A stretch of 64,000 nt of DNA from Methylomicrobium sp. wino1 (GCF_003932755.1 NZ_CP024202.1:1054001-1118000); one strand, 5' to 3'. Counted from the first letter of the stretch, positions 18,136 to 27,291 are shown. Numbers and translations are program-made. The notes: generated by a model from the sequence alone, not told the origin.

Positions 18136-18618
18136 TTAAAGTGTTGCGATACAGCGTTTTTCCACGGTATCGGTAAAAAATAAAAACCGATTTTTTTGTT
18201 TTAACCGGATTTCGAGTCGACCGGAATGCTTAGTTGCCTGCAACACGGACTCGGAACCGGTAACAAAGCTATCGCGAAATTGTTGTTCCACGATTAAACT
18301 GCCGTTTTGTATTTCGACCCTGGTAAAAGTATTGGGTTCGGCATCGAAATAAATGCCATCGCCCAATGTGCCAACTGCGGTATATTCTCCGCTAATCGTT
18401 AAATATTCCTGGCCCGGAATTGTGAAATCAATGTTTATGCGACATGTTCGACCAAATTCGGCCGGCGTATCGACATAAGTCCCATCAAAACTCTGTGACT
18501 TCCCGGTTAATTGAAAAAAGTCACGTAAAGCCGTATGGGCCTTTTGTTTCAAATTCTCGTTAGAATAAGCCGTCATCGTCAACACCGCTAAGACAACAAT
18601 AGAAATTCGTTTGACCAT
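18136..18618 (-). CDS. Small secreted protein, unknown
   Basis: The 160-residue product from ATG 18618 has a signal-like N-terminus (basic KR, then ISIVVLAVLTMTAYS). The longer frame starting at 18711 would bury this signal, so I reject it. The mature part is beta-rich with a disulfide candidate pair (RTCRINIDF and EKRCIATL). No family is recognised. It is the first gene of a likely three-gene minus-strand unit with the hydrolase and the lipoprotein, divergent from mrp. Confidence 0.6.
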   Translation of the reverse strand: MVKRISIVVLAVLTMTAYSNENLKQKAHTALRDFFQLTGKSQSFDGTYVDTPAEFGRTCRINIDFTIPGQEYLTISGEYTAVGTLGDGIYFDAEPNTFTRVEIQNGSLIVEQQFRDSFVTGSESVLQATKHSGRLEIRLKQKNRFLFFTDTVEKRCIATL

Positions 18619-18819
18619 TTCAACAACCTGGAAAATGAGCGATATGACATTAAGATATTGAAAAAATAGTTCGTTAAAGCAATTTTCGCAAGCTAGGGAT
18701 AACGCTACCAAGTTTTGAAACAGGTTATTCAGTGGTCAATAATGAACTCAGATTGTACAATACTAATCCTTACTAAATTAGTTGGTTATTAATTCAACAC
18801 TTCCTTACCCGGAGCACTC

Positions 18820-19911
18820 ATGGCACAAATTACCCAAGTAGACATCGAAAATCGACTGAAGACGTTTATCGATCCCAATGTTGAAACCGATTTAATTTCG
18901 GCTAAATCGATTAAATCGATCAACGTTGACGGTGCTGATGTCTCGATTAAACTGGAATTAGGCTACCCGGCCAAAAAACATCTGGATGAGCTTAAATCGG
19001 CGGTAACGGAACACATCAAGTCATTGGAAGGCATCGGTACCGTGACGATCGATATCACGATCAATATTTTATCGCATGCGGTTCAGCAAGGATTGAAACC
19101 GTTGCCGGGCATCAAAAACATCATCGCGGTCGCTTCCGGCAAAGGCGGTGTCGGCAAATCGACAACGGCGGTAAATTTAGCCCTGGCCTTGGCGGCGGAA
19201 GGCGCTAAGGTCGGTATTTTGGATGCAGACATCTATGGACCGAGCATTCCGACGATGCTCGGTCAATCCGGTTTTCCGGAAAGCGAAGACGGCAAAACCA
19301 TGCTGCCGAAGATGTCGTTCGGTTTACAAACCAATTCGATAGGCTATTTGGTCGACACAAGCCAACCGATGATTTGGCGCGGACCTATGGTAACCGGTGC
19401 GTTACAGCAATTGCTCAAGGAAACGTGCTGGACCGATCTCGATTATTTGATAGTGGATCTACCGCCCGGCACAGGGGATATTCAATTAACGCTGTCGCAA
19501 CAAATACCGGTTAGCGGTGCGGTTATCGTCACGACGCCGCAAGATATCGCACTTCTCGATGCACAACGCGGTTTAGCGATGTTCGAAAAAGTCAACGTAC
19601 CGGTGTTGGGCATCGTCGAAAATATGAGCGTGCATATTTGCAGCCAGTGCGGTCATGAAGAAGCGATTTTCGGTAGCGGCGGCGGCGCGGCGATGGCCGA
19701 AAAAAACCAAGTGCCTTTATTGGGTGCGTTACCGTTAGATAAAGACATCAGGCTAAACGCCGACTCGGGTCGTCCAACCGTCATCGCCGATCCTGACGGT
19801 CGCTCGGCTGAAATTTACCGTGAAATTGCGCGAAAAATGGCCGCGAAACTGGCCTTGAAAGCAAAAGACTTCAGCACAAAATTTCCGAATATCGTGATTC
19901 AGAATACTTAA
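18820..19911 (+). CDS. apbC: Iron-sulfur cluster carrier ATPase Mrp/ApbC
   Basis: The 363-residue protein has an N-terminal MIP18-like domain (about 5-85) and a deviant Walker P-loop ATPase domain. The P-loop GKGGVGKST is near residue 107. The cluster-binding CSQCG pair is near residue 270, and DLPPGTGDIQLTL is the family signature. Mrp/ApbC binds and hands on Fe-S clusters as a dimer in the cytoplasm. GGAG is placed correctly before ATG 18820. It is divergent from the secreted-protein gene and followed by a family A repeat, then dcd. Confidence 0.93.
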   Translation: MAQITQVDIENRLKTFIDPNVETDLISAKSIKSINVDGADVSIKLELGYPAKKHLDELKSAVTEHIKSLEGIGTVTIDITINILSHAVQQGLKPLPGIKNIIAVASGKGGVGKSTTAVNLALALAAEGAKVGILDADIYGPSIPTMLGQSGFPESEDGKTMLPKMSFGLQTNSIGYLVDTSQPMIWRGPMVTGALQQLLKETCWTDLDYLIVDLPPGTGDIQLTLSQQIPVSGAVIVTTPQDIALLDAQRGLAMFEKVNVPVLGIVENMSVHICSQCGHEEAIFGSGGGAAMAEKNQVPLLGALPLDKDIRLNADSGRPTVIADPDGRSAEIYREIARKMAAKLALKAKDFSTKFPNIVIQNT

Positions 19912-19954
19912 ATTATTGCGAATGGACTTTGCAAACAAGATATTGATACCCATC

Positions 19955-20145
19955 GTAGATCAAAATTCGGTACTGGGGTGCCCGTCAAAGGCCCAGCACT
20001 TAGATTAACCAAGGCAATTAATCATAGCCAATAGGCTATGGAATTTAGGTGCTGGGTGAACGTCCATGTAGGCAAAGCCTTTGCCGAACACCCCCGAGCC
20101 TTCTTAGACCCTGCCGAAATTTGAAGTGCGACAGGTATAATAGTT
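19955..20145. repeat. Family A repeat between mrp and dcd
   Basis: CCCAGCACTTAGATTAACC and ATGGAATTTAGGTGCTGGGTGAAC are the palindromic arms. Near the right end, 20104-20130 is the inverse of 1572-1597. The rest up to 20284 shows no gene; AGGA at about 20271 is the ribosome site of dcd. Confidence 0.7.
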
Positions 20146-20284
20146 TGTGCATCGGTGAAAATGGATAAAAGATTTGTCTGCGGCATATCTTATAAAATGC
20201 ACGTTCCTTAAATCCTTATTGTTTTATAATGTCTTGCTTCTATGGTAATAAAGCCGGATTTAAATCAAATAGGACAAGCATTCA

Positions 20285-20851
20285 ATGAGCATCAAATCGG
20301 ATAAGTGGATACGCCGGATGGCGGAACAACACGGCATGATCGAGCCGTTCGCCGCAACGCAGGTTCGGGAGACAGAAAAAGGCCGAGTGATTTCGTACGG
20401 CACCTCGAGTTACGGATACGATGTTCGCTGTTCGGACGAATTTAAAATTTTCACGAACATTAATTCGGCAATCGTCGATCCAAAGGATTTTAGCGAAGCG
20501 AGTTTCGTCGACGTTAAAGCCGATGTTTGCATTATTCCACCGAATTCGTTTGCGTTGGCACGGACTGTCGAATTTTTCCGCATTCCGCGCGATGTGCTGA
20601 CGATCTGCCTTGGCAAATCGACTTATGCGCGCTGCGGCATTATCGTCAACGTCACGCCGCTCGAGCCGGAATGGGAAGGTCATGTGACCTTAGAGTTTTC
20701 AAATACCACACCGTTGCCGGCCAAAATCTACGCGAATGAAGGTGTTGCGCAAATGCTGTTTTTAGGCGGCGACGAGGTATGCGATACTTCTTATGCGGAC
20801 CGAGGCGGTAAATATCAAGGCCAAACCGGCGTGACTTTACCGAAAGCCTAA
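20285..20851 (+). CDS. dcd: dCTP deaminase
   Basis: The 188-residue product, the normal Dcd length, deaminates dCTP to dUTP for thymidylate synthesis in the cytoplasm. The family segments [51 protein letters not shown] and [28 protein letters not shown] are complete, including the catalytic glutamate in the EPEWEGH region. An AGGA site precedes the ATG. It is commonly found next to mrp in gammaproteobacteria, as here. Confidence 0.96.
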   Translation: MSIKSDKWIRRMAEQHGMIEPFAATQVRETEKGRVISYGTSSYGYDVRCSDEFKIFTNINSAIVDPKDFSEASFVDVKADVCIIPPNSFALARTVEFFRIPRDVLTICLGKSTYARCGIIVNVTPLEPEWEGHVTLEFSNTTPLPAKIYANEGVAQMLFLGGDEVCDTSYADRGGKYQGQTGVTLPKA

Positions 20852-21124
20852 CGGCGCTGGACATTCGGCTTAAGCATGGGTTGTTGCGTAGGCTGTCGAA
20901 AAAAGCTATTTTAGCTAGTTTTTGTGTTCACGCTTTTTAATCTCAAAATATCTTAGAAATTGTTGGTGACCATAGGCTAGAAAACGCCAGGTCTAGGGTG
21001 CGCATCGCGCACCTGGGTGGTGGGGACCTGTCATCGGGTTCGGTAACGAGCGGTATAAAAGGAGTAGACAAAGCACATTCCGAAGGTATGCTCTTAAAAT
21101 GCATATTCAACCGAGGAGGAACAT
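20852..21124. other. Intergenic with a hairpin before a small gene
   Basis: GGTGCGC-ATC-GCGCACC at about 20997-21013 is a perfect 7-bp stem with a 3-bp loop. AAAAAGCTA and TAGCTAGTTTTT at about 20900-20925 may terminate dcd. GAGGAGG at about 21114 serves the following small gene. Confidence 0.45.
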
Positions 21125-21283
21125 ATGGGACCTTACTATCGCGGCTCATCGCAAGGCGTAGGCGCTTTTTTAGACTTGTTTTATCAACATCCCATTTTGA
21201 TGCTGATTTTAACCGCTGGCATTGTAGTCACGGGGATTTTTATTTACCGCAAAAGGAATCGGGATAAGATGACTCGCTTGTAA
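21125..21283 (+). CDS. 52-residue membrane peptide
   Basis: The ATG is preceded by a very strong GAGGAGG site. The product begins MGPYYRGSSQG and has one membrane helix (about residues 22-41, PILMLILTAGIVVTGIFIY). It ends in a basic tail, RKRNRDKMTRL. Translation signal and composition support a real gene. No function is known to me. It is convergent with the heme ABC transporter operon. Confidence 0.6.
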   Translation: MGPYYRGSSQGVGAFLDLFYQHPILMLILTAGIVVTGIFIYRKRNRDKMTRL

Positions 21284-21331
21284 TTTGTCGTTCTGTATTC
21301 GCAATTCGACCCGTTAGGCAGGTGTCTGTAT

Positions 21332-22135
21332 TCATTCGGCATGTTGCAACAGATGCGGAATCACCAGCGGCCGATCCGTTTGCTTCGGGTGGGCGGCTAT
21401 CGTTACCGGGTAGCCGAAAATTTCCATGATCAAATCGGCATCTAAAACCCGCTCCGGACTGTCGAACGCCATCAAGCGGCCCGAATGCAGAACCGCAATA
21501 CGGTCGGCATAGAGTGCAGCCAAATTCAAATCGTGCAGGATCGCCAGAACGCCCGCCTGAAATCGGTCGGCGAATCGTCTCGCGATAGCCAACACGCTAT
21601 GCTGATGCGCAAGATCGAGCGCCGATGTCGGCTCGTCCAGCAATAAATAGCGTGGCAGATCACCGACCGGTTCCCATATCTGCGTCAAAACTCTCGCCAA
21701 TTGTACGCGCTGACGCTCGCCGCCCGATAACGTAGTATAAATTCTATCGACGAACCTTTCGGTATCGGTCAATGCCATTGCTTGCCGAATGATAGCATCG
21801 TCGTGCGCCGCATCGCCGTTACGCCGATGCGGGCAGCGCCCCATCGCTACGACCTCCAGTACCGTGAACGGAAACGATAGAGTCGAGTTTTGCGGCAGCA
21901 CGCCGCGCACGCGGGCCAATTCGGCTATCGGCCAGTCTTCGAGCTCGTTGCCGTTCATGGTAATGAAACCGTGCCGCGGTTTTAAATCGCCGCACATTGT
22001 TTTCAACAATGTCGACTTACCTGCGCCGTTCGGCCCAACGACCGCGAGTACTTCGCCTGGCTTAACGCAAAGCGTGATATCGTCCAACAATCGCTTGCCG
22101 CCGATGCCGACAACTATCTTTCGCGCCTCCAGCAT
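21332..22135 (-). CDS. hmuV: Heme ABC transporter ATPase
   Basis: This is a 267-residue ATPase of the siderophore/heme/B12 class. Walker A is GPNGAGKST near residue 35, the signature is LSGGERQRVQLAR near 140, and Walker B is YLLLDEPTSALD. It starts one base after the permease stop, so the genes are tightly coupled. With HmuT and HmuU it imports heme across the inner membrane. The neighbouring heme receptor and HmuS decide heme over a siderophore as the substrate. Confidence 0.92.
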   Translation of the reverse strand: MLEARKIVVGIGGKRLLDDITLCVKPGEVLAVVGPNGAGKSTLLKTMCGDLKPRHGFITMNGNELEDWPIAELARVRGVLPQNSTLSFPFTVLEVVAMGRCPHRRNGDAAHDDAIIRQAMALTDTERFVDRIYTTLSGGERQRVQLARVLTQIWEPVGDLPRYLLLDEPTSALDLAHQHSVLAIARRFADRFQAGVLAILHDLNLAALYADRIAVLHSGRLMAFDSPERVLDADLIMEIFGYPVTIAAHPKQTDRPLVIPHLLQHAE

Positions 22136-23206
22136 TCAGCCTCCTAGCATCCGTTGCCGATACAGTAACCACAAAAAGAACGGACTGCCCAAAACGCCGG
22201 TGACGATCCCGATCGGGATTTCGGCAGGCACGGCCAAGCTGCGCGCCAAACCGTCCGATGCCAACAACAGACTTGCGCCGAGCAGAGCAGAGCCCGGCAA
22301 TATGATGCGATGGTCCGGACCGAGCCTAAGCCTCAGCAAATGCGGTACGACCAGCCCTATGAAACCGATGATGCCGCCGAATGCGATGCAACAGCCCACA
22401 CCGAGTGCAACCAGAACGATCACCGCAGTTTTGACGGTTTCGACTGAAAATCCGAGATGGCCCGCTTCTGCCTCGCCGAGTAATAGCGCATTCAAAGCGC
22501 TTGAAAAATACGGGAGCAGCAACAAGTTCAGCAGAAAAAACGGCAAGCCGGCGACGACTTGACTCCAGTTAGCGCCGCCGAGACTGCCCATGCTCCAAAA
22601 TGTCAAGGTACGCAATTGCTGATCGTCGGCGATCGAAGTCAACAAGCCCGTCAAGGAACCTGCCAATGCGTTGACGGCGATTCCGGCCAGCAGCAGCGAA
22701 GCGATATCGAGACGGCCGCCGGAGCCTGCGAATCGGTAGACCAGCCAAGTCACCGCGAATCCGCCTGAAAATGCCGCTGCAGGCAAATAATAATGACCGA
22801 GTAATTGAGACATGTTTTTCAGCAAGCTCGTTTCGAGCACGATCGCAGCGACCGCAGCCAATGCCGCGCCGCTCGATACGCCGATCAATGCCGGGTCGGC
22901 AAGCGGGTTACGGAACAAGCCCTGCATTGCCGCTCCCGAAACGGCCAATGTCGCGCCGATCAAAATGCCGAGTGCGATGCGCGGACCGCGTATCGATTCC
23001 AATACCGCCCGATGGCCGTCATCGAACGGCCAGGGCAGCTGCAGTCCAAGAATCTCGCTCAGAATGGCGAGTACTTGCCCCGGTGAAATCGAATAGGCAC
23101 CGATCCCGAGCGATACGATGGCCGTTACAAACAGCAGCAGCGTCAAACCGCCGAGGACTGCGTAGCGTTTCGTTCCGCCTGACATTACAAGCGCCGCTTT
23201 CATCAT
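22136..23206 (-). CDS. hmuU: Heme ABC transporter permease (FecCD family)
   Basis: The 356-residue protein is almost wholly made of membrane helices. It has the FecCD family segments RGPRIALGILIGATLAVSGAAMQGLFRNPLADP and FGGIIGFIGLVVPHLLRLRLGPDHRI, the latter being the ATPase contact. Its start overlaps the hmuT stop by four bases and its stop abuts hmuV, a compact hmuTUV order. It forms the dimeric inner-membrane channel for heme. Confidence 0.92.
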   Translation of the reverse strand: MMKAALVMSGGTKRYAVLGGLTLLLFVTAIVSLGIGAYSISPGQVLAILSEILGLQLPWPFDDGHRAVLESIRGPRIALGILIGATLAVSGAAMQGLFRNPLADPALIGVSSGAALAAVAAIVLETSLLKNMSQLLGHYYLPAAAFSGGFAVTWLVYRFAGSGGRLDIASLLLAGIAVNALAGSLTGLLTSIADDQQLRTLTFWSMGSLGGANWSQVVAGLPFFLLNLLLLPYFSSALNALLLGEAEAGHLGFSVETVKTAVIVLVALGVGCCIAFGGIIGFIGLVVPHLLRLRLGPDHRIILPGSALLGASLLLASDGLARSLAVPAEIPIGIVTGVLGSPFFLWLLYRQRMLGG

Positions 23207-24075
23207 TCAGACGCCACCGTATCGACGGTGCGCAGCCGCGTCGCCAAGTCCAGTGCGGCTTGACCGGATCTCGGGCCGAAACCCAATAAATACAAGGCAT
23301 CCATCGTTATCGCTTTGCGTAGCTTGCCGGCCGGCGTCGCACCGAGACCGGGCATGTCGAACAAGCGCTCGATGCCGCCGATCGCATTTGCGGCCATGTT
23401 GGTCAACACGATCACATCGGGCGCGGCTTCGATCAACGCTTCGCTACTTGCCGGCTTGAAGCCTTCGAAACCTTTCAAAGCATTGTCGCCGCCGGCGATA
23501 CGAATCATCGCATCGGCAGGAGTTCCCTCACCCGAGACGATCGGCGCGCCGCGCGATATAGCCAACACAAACAATACTTTCGGACGTTGCGCATTTCCGG
23601 ACGTGAACCGTTCGAGTCGATCGAAGTCTTCCTGCACCTGTTTCGCCAAGCGCTCGCCCTGTTCGGACGCATTCAACCATTCGGCGACGGCTCGAATTTT
23701 GGACACCACGCCGCCCGCCGAATTGTCTTCGTTAACGGTTTTGATTTCCACACCGGCTTGCCGGATCTGCTCGATAACCGTTTTCGGCCCCGAACTTTGC
23801 GTGGTCAACACTAGAGTCGGCATCAGCGACAAAATGCCTTCTGCCGAAAGATTGCGCATATAGCCTACCTGCGGTAATGCTTTCGCCGCTTCAGGCCATT
23901 GACTGGTCGTGTCAACGCCGGCCAACAGGTTTTCCGCGCCGAGTGCATAGACGATTTCGGTCAATGCGCCGCCGACCGCAACGATACGCGGCTCGCTTGC
24001 CGAAGCGCCTGCAGTTACGAACACGGCGCAACACATGACGGTGAGGACGAATTTGAATAGTTTGTTTTTATTCAT
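23203..24075 (-). CDS. hmuT: Periplasmic heme-binding protein
   Basis: From ATG 24075 the product is 290 residues with a signal peptide ending in ASA at about residue 25. The substrate-binding lobe begins RIVAVGGALTEIVYALGAENLLAGVDTTSQWP, the usual HmuT/BtuF-like start, and GAPIVSGEGTPADAMIRIAGGDNAL is present in the second lobe. A TTG at 24096 would extend it by seven residues and is less likely. It collects heme in the periplasm for HmuUV. The upstream neighbour is the HugZ/HutZ gene, 21 bp away. Confidence 0.9.
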   Translation of the reverse strand: MNKNKLFKFVLTVMCCAVFVTAGASASEPRIVAVGGALTEIVYALGAENLLAGVDTTSQWPEAAKALPQVGYMRNLSAEGILSLMPTLVLTTQSSGPKTVIEQIRQAGVEIKTVNEDNSAGGVVSKIRAVAEWLNASEQGERLAKQVQEDFDRLERFTSGNAQRPKVLFVLAISRGAPIVSGEGTPADAMIRIAGGDNALKGFEGFKPASSEALIEAAPDVIVLTNMAANAIGGIERLFDMPGLGATPAGKLRKAITMDALYLLGFGPRSGQAALDLATRLRTVDTVASE

Positions 24076-24096
24076 GCTGCTTTTCCGTTCGCGCAA

Positions 24097-24645
24097 TCAA
24101 CGCGCCGGCATCGATTCCGGCTTGCTGCGCGCGCTGCCACGATGCCCGGTATCGTTGACGTGATGGAATTCGTCCAAGGCTTCGCCTTCGATCGTGAAAG
24201 CGCGGGCAAAGCCTTGTACAAAAGTTCCTTTCGTCGGATGAATACGAAACAAATGAAAATCCTGTAATTTTTTCAACATATCGATGAATTGACCGAATTT
24301 CTGTTGAAACGCATCCATGACAAAATGAAATTGTTCGCTATCTCTCGCGATTTCTTCGGCCTGCCCTTGAAAAGTAGCTCGCTGCCGCGCGAATAAATGC
24401 GATGCTTTATCTTCATCTTCGATGAACAACAGACTGACCTTGTCGTTCTCCGAAAGATTGCGGGTATGAGCCGCCAATTCGCTGATATAGATGTAATAAT
24501 CGCCTTGGTATTTCACATAGGCTGCGTAACTGGCTTCCGGCTTACCGTCCAAACCTACGGTCGCCATCAACACCGAATCGAAAGAATCGATCAGGCGACC
24601 GCAGCCCTCTCGGACTTGTTCAAAATCTACTGTGGTATCGTTCAT
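24097..24645 (-). CDS. hutZ: HugZ/HutZ-family heme utilisation protein
   Basis: The 182-residue product has the split-barrel FMN-binding fold: VLMATVGLDGKPEASYAAYVKYQGDYYIYISELAAHTRNL, and LFARQRATFQGQAEEI. FRIHPTKGTFVQGFARAFTIEG is a HugZ-type C-terminus. These proteins bind heme and help release its iron in the cytoplasm. I prefer the ATG at 24645, as the longer frame to 24681 runs into a family G palindrome. It lies between hmuS and hmuT; two repeat elements (24664-25095) now separate it from hmuS. Confidence 0.87.
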   Translation of the reverse strand: MNDTTVDFEQVREGCGRLIDSFDSVLMATVGLDGKPEASYAAYVKYQGDYYIYISELAAHTRNLSENDKVSLLFIEDEDKASHLFARQRATFQGQAEEIARDSEQFHFVMDAFQQKFGQFIDMLKKLQDFHLFRIHPTKGTFVQGFARAFTIEGEALDEFHHVNDTGHRGSARSKPESMPAR

Positions 24646-24663
24646 GTCGTTGTCTCGTTGGTT

Positions 24664-24826
24664 TATACTTCGCGCGGCCACATTTGCGGTTTTCTAACGC
24701 GCTCTTTTGTCCGGTAGCTGCGTTGCGAAAACAGTTACATAGCTTGCTATGCGCCTGTTTTCGCGCCTTGCTACCGAACAAAATAGCATTGCCATAAAAT
24801 CCGCAAACATGACCGCGCGAAGTATA
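24664..24826. repeat. Family G long palindrome
   Basis: The ends are TATACTTCGCGCGGCCACAT and its near-inverse ATGACCGCGCGAAGTATA. The middle holds CATAGCTTGCTATG and inverse GCGAAAACAG/CTGTTTTCGC arms. A second copy at 61996-62204 carries about 46 extra bases. Confidence 0.7.
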
Positions 24827-24904
24827 TTTGAAAAAAGAATTGCCCGTTATGTTGTTGTATTTACGGTGGTCGGCATAGCGGAATTTGGGTTGATAACCAT
24901 TCAA

Positions 24905-25095
24905 CCTATAAAGAGCAGTTGAGAGCCTCAAACTACTTTCGCCCTGAACCCTTCGGCTGCGCTTAGGAGATCCTTGTCGAAGGGTGAAGGGTAGTTTGAG
25001 GCTTCACCAGGCCGGTAAAAGTGTTGTAGACCGTTCATGCTTCGACTTGGCTCAGCACGAACGGTCTACAACACATGCCAACTGATTTTTTCAGG
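24905..25095. mobile_element. MITE-like element C1, 191 bp, TSD TTCAA
   Basis: The left end is CCTATAAAGAGCAGTT and the right end, inverted, is CCTGAAAAAATCAGTT. TTCAA occurs directly before (24900-24904) and after (25096-25100), as a 5-bp target duplication. The inside holds inverted copies of GAGCCTCAAACTAC and GTTGTAGACCGTTC. The right TTCAA contains the hmuS stop codon. Related copies are at 51486, 60040 and 39709. Confidence 0.75.
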
Positions 25096-25096
25096 T

Positions 25097-26098
25097 TCAA
25101 ACATCCATCGTAAGGCATTCGCCCAAATCCGCGTGTTCGAAGAGAATCATAGCGATAGTTCGCTCGGCGGCATCGTAAAGCTCCAGGGTCTTGGCTACGG
25201 TATCCCCGGCCGGACGTTCGGAGAAAAGTAGTTCGGCCAATGCATCTTCCTTCAGATGCAGGTTGAAACTGTCGTCAAGCACGTTGAACCAGGGACCGGT
25301 GATCATCAGTTTCTCGATCGTGCCCGTATGGACCTGCACCGCACCGGCATTGCCGACCAAAACGGTCAAGCCGGCGCCGCTTTCCGACGCTTTTTCCATG
25401 AAACGCCGAAAAGACGAGGGCTGCAATCGTCCGGTTTGCAGCGGCTCGGTGCTTCGATAAGGCACGGCACCGCAGGCGATCAAGCGCTCATGCCATGCCT
25501 GTCCCAGCCTTTCGTTGCCGTCCACGACGGCTACTGAATCAATATTTCGTAACGGAGGTCCAACATGTTGCCGTTGCGATTGATCTTCGGACCGATATCG
25601 TTCGATCAAGGTCCGGTAGGCCGGTATATATCTGTTTTCGGTCATATAAATCTTATGCACGGCAGTACCGTCGCGGTCGAAAAATTGCAGACTGTCGCGT
25701 GCTCCCTGACGAGTTTGTTCGGTCACGGCGAAAGCCGAATGCCAATGGCGAAAATCTAAAAACAGGTCGATGTTTTCACCCTGAATCCGTCCGCCGGTAT
25801 CGGTTAGCCGGATATTTAGGTAAAAACCGGTTTTTTCATGCACGGCATTATCGTTGCGTGTCAACGCCATTACAGGGCCCAATGAATCAACTTCATCCAG
25901 CAGTACCGGCCAACCTGCCTCAAGACGAGTCACGTTTTCCCCGCAACCGGTTGCCAACAACTCAGCCTCGCTGACTTCCAAAACGGAAGCTGCCTCCCTA
26001 ATTCGCAATTGCGGCCTGTTCTCCCGCAGTTCGTCCCAGCGGCGTTTTAAGGCCTCGGGAGAAACCGAGCTCGTTCGACTATCGTTTGCTTGGCACAT
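25097..26098 (-). CDS. hmuS: Hemin-degrading/heme-trafficking factor HmuS (HemS/ChuS)
   Basis: The 333-residue protein is a two-repeat HemS/ChuS type. The start EALKRRWDELRENRPQLRIREAASVLEVSEAELLATG is diagnostic. Repeat one contains VMALTRNDNAVHEKTGFY, and repeat two has SGAGLTVLVGNAGAVQVHTG and MITGPWFNVLDDSFNLHLKEDALAELLF. It accepts heme in the cytoplasm and may degrade it. GAGG is seven bases before ATG 26098. The stop codon lies inside the 5-bp duplication made by a MITE, so the reading end has survived the insertion. The small gene upstream ends 2 bp before this start. Confidence 0.92.
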   Translation of the reverse strand: MCQANDSRTSSVSPEALKRRWDELRENRPQLRIREAASVLEVSEAELLATGCGENVTRLEAGWPVLLDEVDSLGPVMALTRNDNAVHEKTGFYLNIRLTDTGGRIQGENIDLFLDFRHWHSAFAVTEQTRQGARDSLQFFDRDGTAVHKIYMTENRYIPAYRTLIERYRSEDQSQRQHVGPPLRNIDSVAVVDGNERLGQAWHERLIACGAVPYRSTEPLQTGRLQPSSFRRFMEKASESGAGLTVLVGNAGAVQVHTGTIEKLMITGPWFNVLDDSFNLHLKEDALAELLFSERPAGDTVAKTLELYDAAERTIAMILFEHADLGECLTMDV

Positions 26099-26100
26099 GA

Positions 26101-26379
26101 TCATTCCTCTTGCGAATTTTCGTAACCGACCGCCTGAGTTTGCGTACAGCGGTCTATCCATGCAATGCAGCGCCAAACTCCTGCCAGGCGTATGAAACCG
26201 CAGCGCTGTTCAGGCGTTCCGTCGAAGTCGGGATGGCCGATCAGTGCGTCGATCAGTTCGACTACCGCCTGCGATATGAACCATACCCGTTGCGTGAGAT
26301 ATAGCCGCATGTACAACCGAATTTCCTTCTCGATTTCGGAGGGACCGGGGCTAACCGGTTGCGTCTGTATTCGATACAT
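26101..26379 (-). CDS. Small protein in the heme operon, unknown
   Basis: The 92-residue product has no signal peptide. GGAGG lies five bases before the ATG. It is amphipathic and has the segments EKEIRLYMRLYLTQRVWFISQAVVELIDALIGHP and CGFIRLAGVWRCIAWIDRC, with three cysteines and several aromatic residues. It is 2 bp upstream of hmuS, so translation is coupled. I know no function; the position suggests a cytoplasmic accessory in heme handling. Confidence 0.7.
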   Translation of the reverse strand: MYRIQTQPVSPGPSEIEKEIRLYMRLYLTQRVWFISQAVVELIDALIGHPDFDGTPEQRCGFIRLAGVWRCIAWIDRCTQTQAVGYENSQEE

Positions 26380-26462
26380 TTAATCCTCCCGGCGCATCGG
26401 CGCTTTTAGATTAAAATATGTTCCGAGCCGAACCGAATTGTCCGGCTCGGGGTTAGTCACAT

Positions 26463-27182
26463 TTAGCCGACACTTGCAGTCGAGTATTGCTTACGCCGCC
26501 AACCGGCCAAGCCCAGCAGAGCCGACCCCATTAACCAGACGGCGCCAGGAACGGGAACCGCGGCTATGTCGACGGTTATTTGTGCGAGACTTTGATGAGC
26601 ATCGCTGCCGAACGAGAAGTTATAGGTCAACAATTCGGCCGGCAAATCCCAGTACGCTAAAAATTGGACAAGATCAACCGGACCGAACGAGCTTGGATAA
26701 TCGGCTTGAAAATAAGTCTGTTCGGTAAACGTCGGTGCCAAACCGTTCAAATTGATTGCGCTATAGTTCATTTCGGTTCCCCAGCTTTCGAACTGTAGGA
26801 CGGCACGAACAGGCCCCTCCCCGACGCTGCCCGCGACTATCGCGTTATAGTTTTGCGGAACGGCAAAGCTATACAAATTGCCGGTACCTGCCGCAAAAGT
26901 TCCGGCACTCCATCCGAGATAGGTATTGCCGTTGGCGCTACCGACGTCCGGAGCTGCGGTGAGATCGGTAGCAGTGCCATAGGAAGCATCGAAGAAGGTA
27001 TCCCATTCGGCGTAGAGCGTACCGGCATCGCCGCGCGTCCATCCGCCCCAAGATGCCTCATGCGGAGCATCGAAACCGAATCCCTGATTGTAAGGATTCG
27101 GCCCATTGGTAAAATCCGCCGAAGCGATACCGGAAAAACTTAGCATCGCTACGGCGAGCGTAAGGTGTGATCGTTTATTCAT
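26463..27182 (-). CDS. Exosortase-type secreted protein inside the heme operon
   Basis: The 239-residue product has a signal peptide ending ASA (about residue 22), a Gly/Asn/Tyr-rich body and a tail VPVPGAVWLMGSALLGLAGW followed by RRK. This is the VPxPxAVWLxGSxLLGL form of the PEP-CTERM sorting signal. The body has many Trp, Tyr and Phe and few charged residues, and no enzymatic motif. It lies between the heme receptor side and hmuS on the same strand, with 83 bp after it and 157 bp before it. It could be a surface or released heme-binding protein, but only the position supports that. Confidence 0.8.
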   Translation of the reverse strand: MNKRSHLTLAVAMLSFSGIASADFTNGPNPYNQGFGFDAPHEASWGGWTRGDAGTLYAEWDTFFDASYGTATDLTAAPDVGSANGNTYLGWSAGTFAAGTGNLYSFAVPQNYNAIVAGSVGEGPVRAVLQFESWGTEMNYSAINLNGLAPTFTEQTYFQADYPSSFGPVDLVQFLAYWDLPAELLTYNFSFGSDAHQSLAQITVDIAAVPVPGAVWLMGSALLGLAGWRRKQYSTASVG

Positions 27183-27291
27183 AGCTTGTCCTCTTGAATG
27201 TCAATTAAGCCCCTTTTCTTAGCCGCAAAGACAAAAGGATCGTTCGATTTTGTCGTTTCGATATGCCGCGTTTCGGTTCCAAACCGTCCAT

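Noticed and set aside
22771..23289. Long frames antisense to hmuU/hmuT
   Set aside because: They arise from the codon bias of the heme transporter genes and have no start signals.
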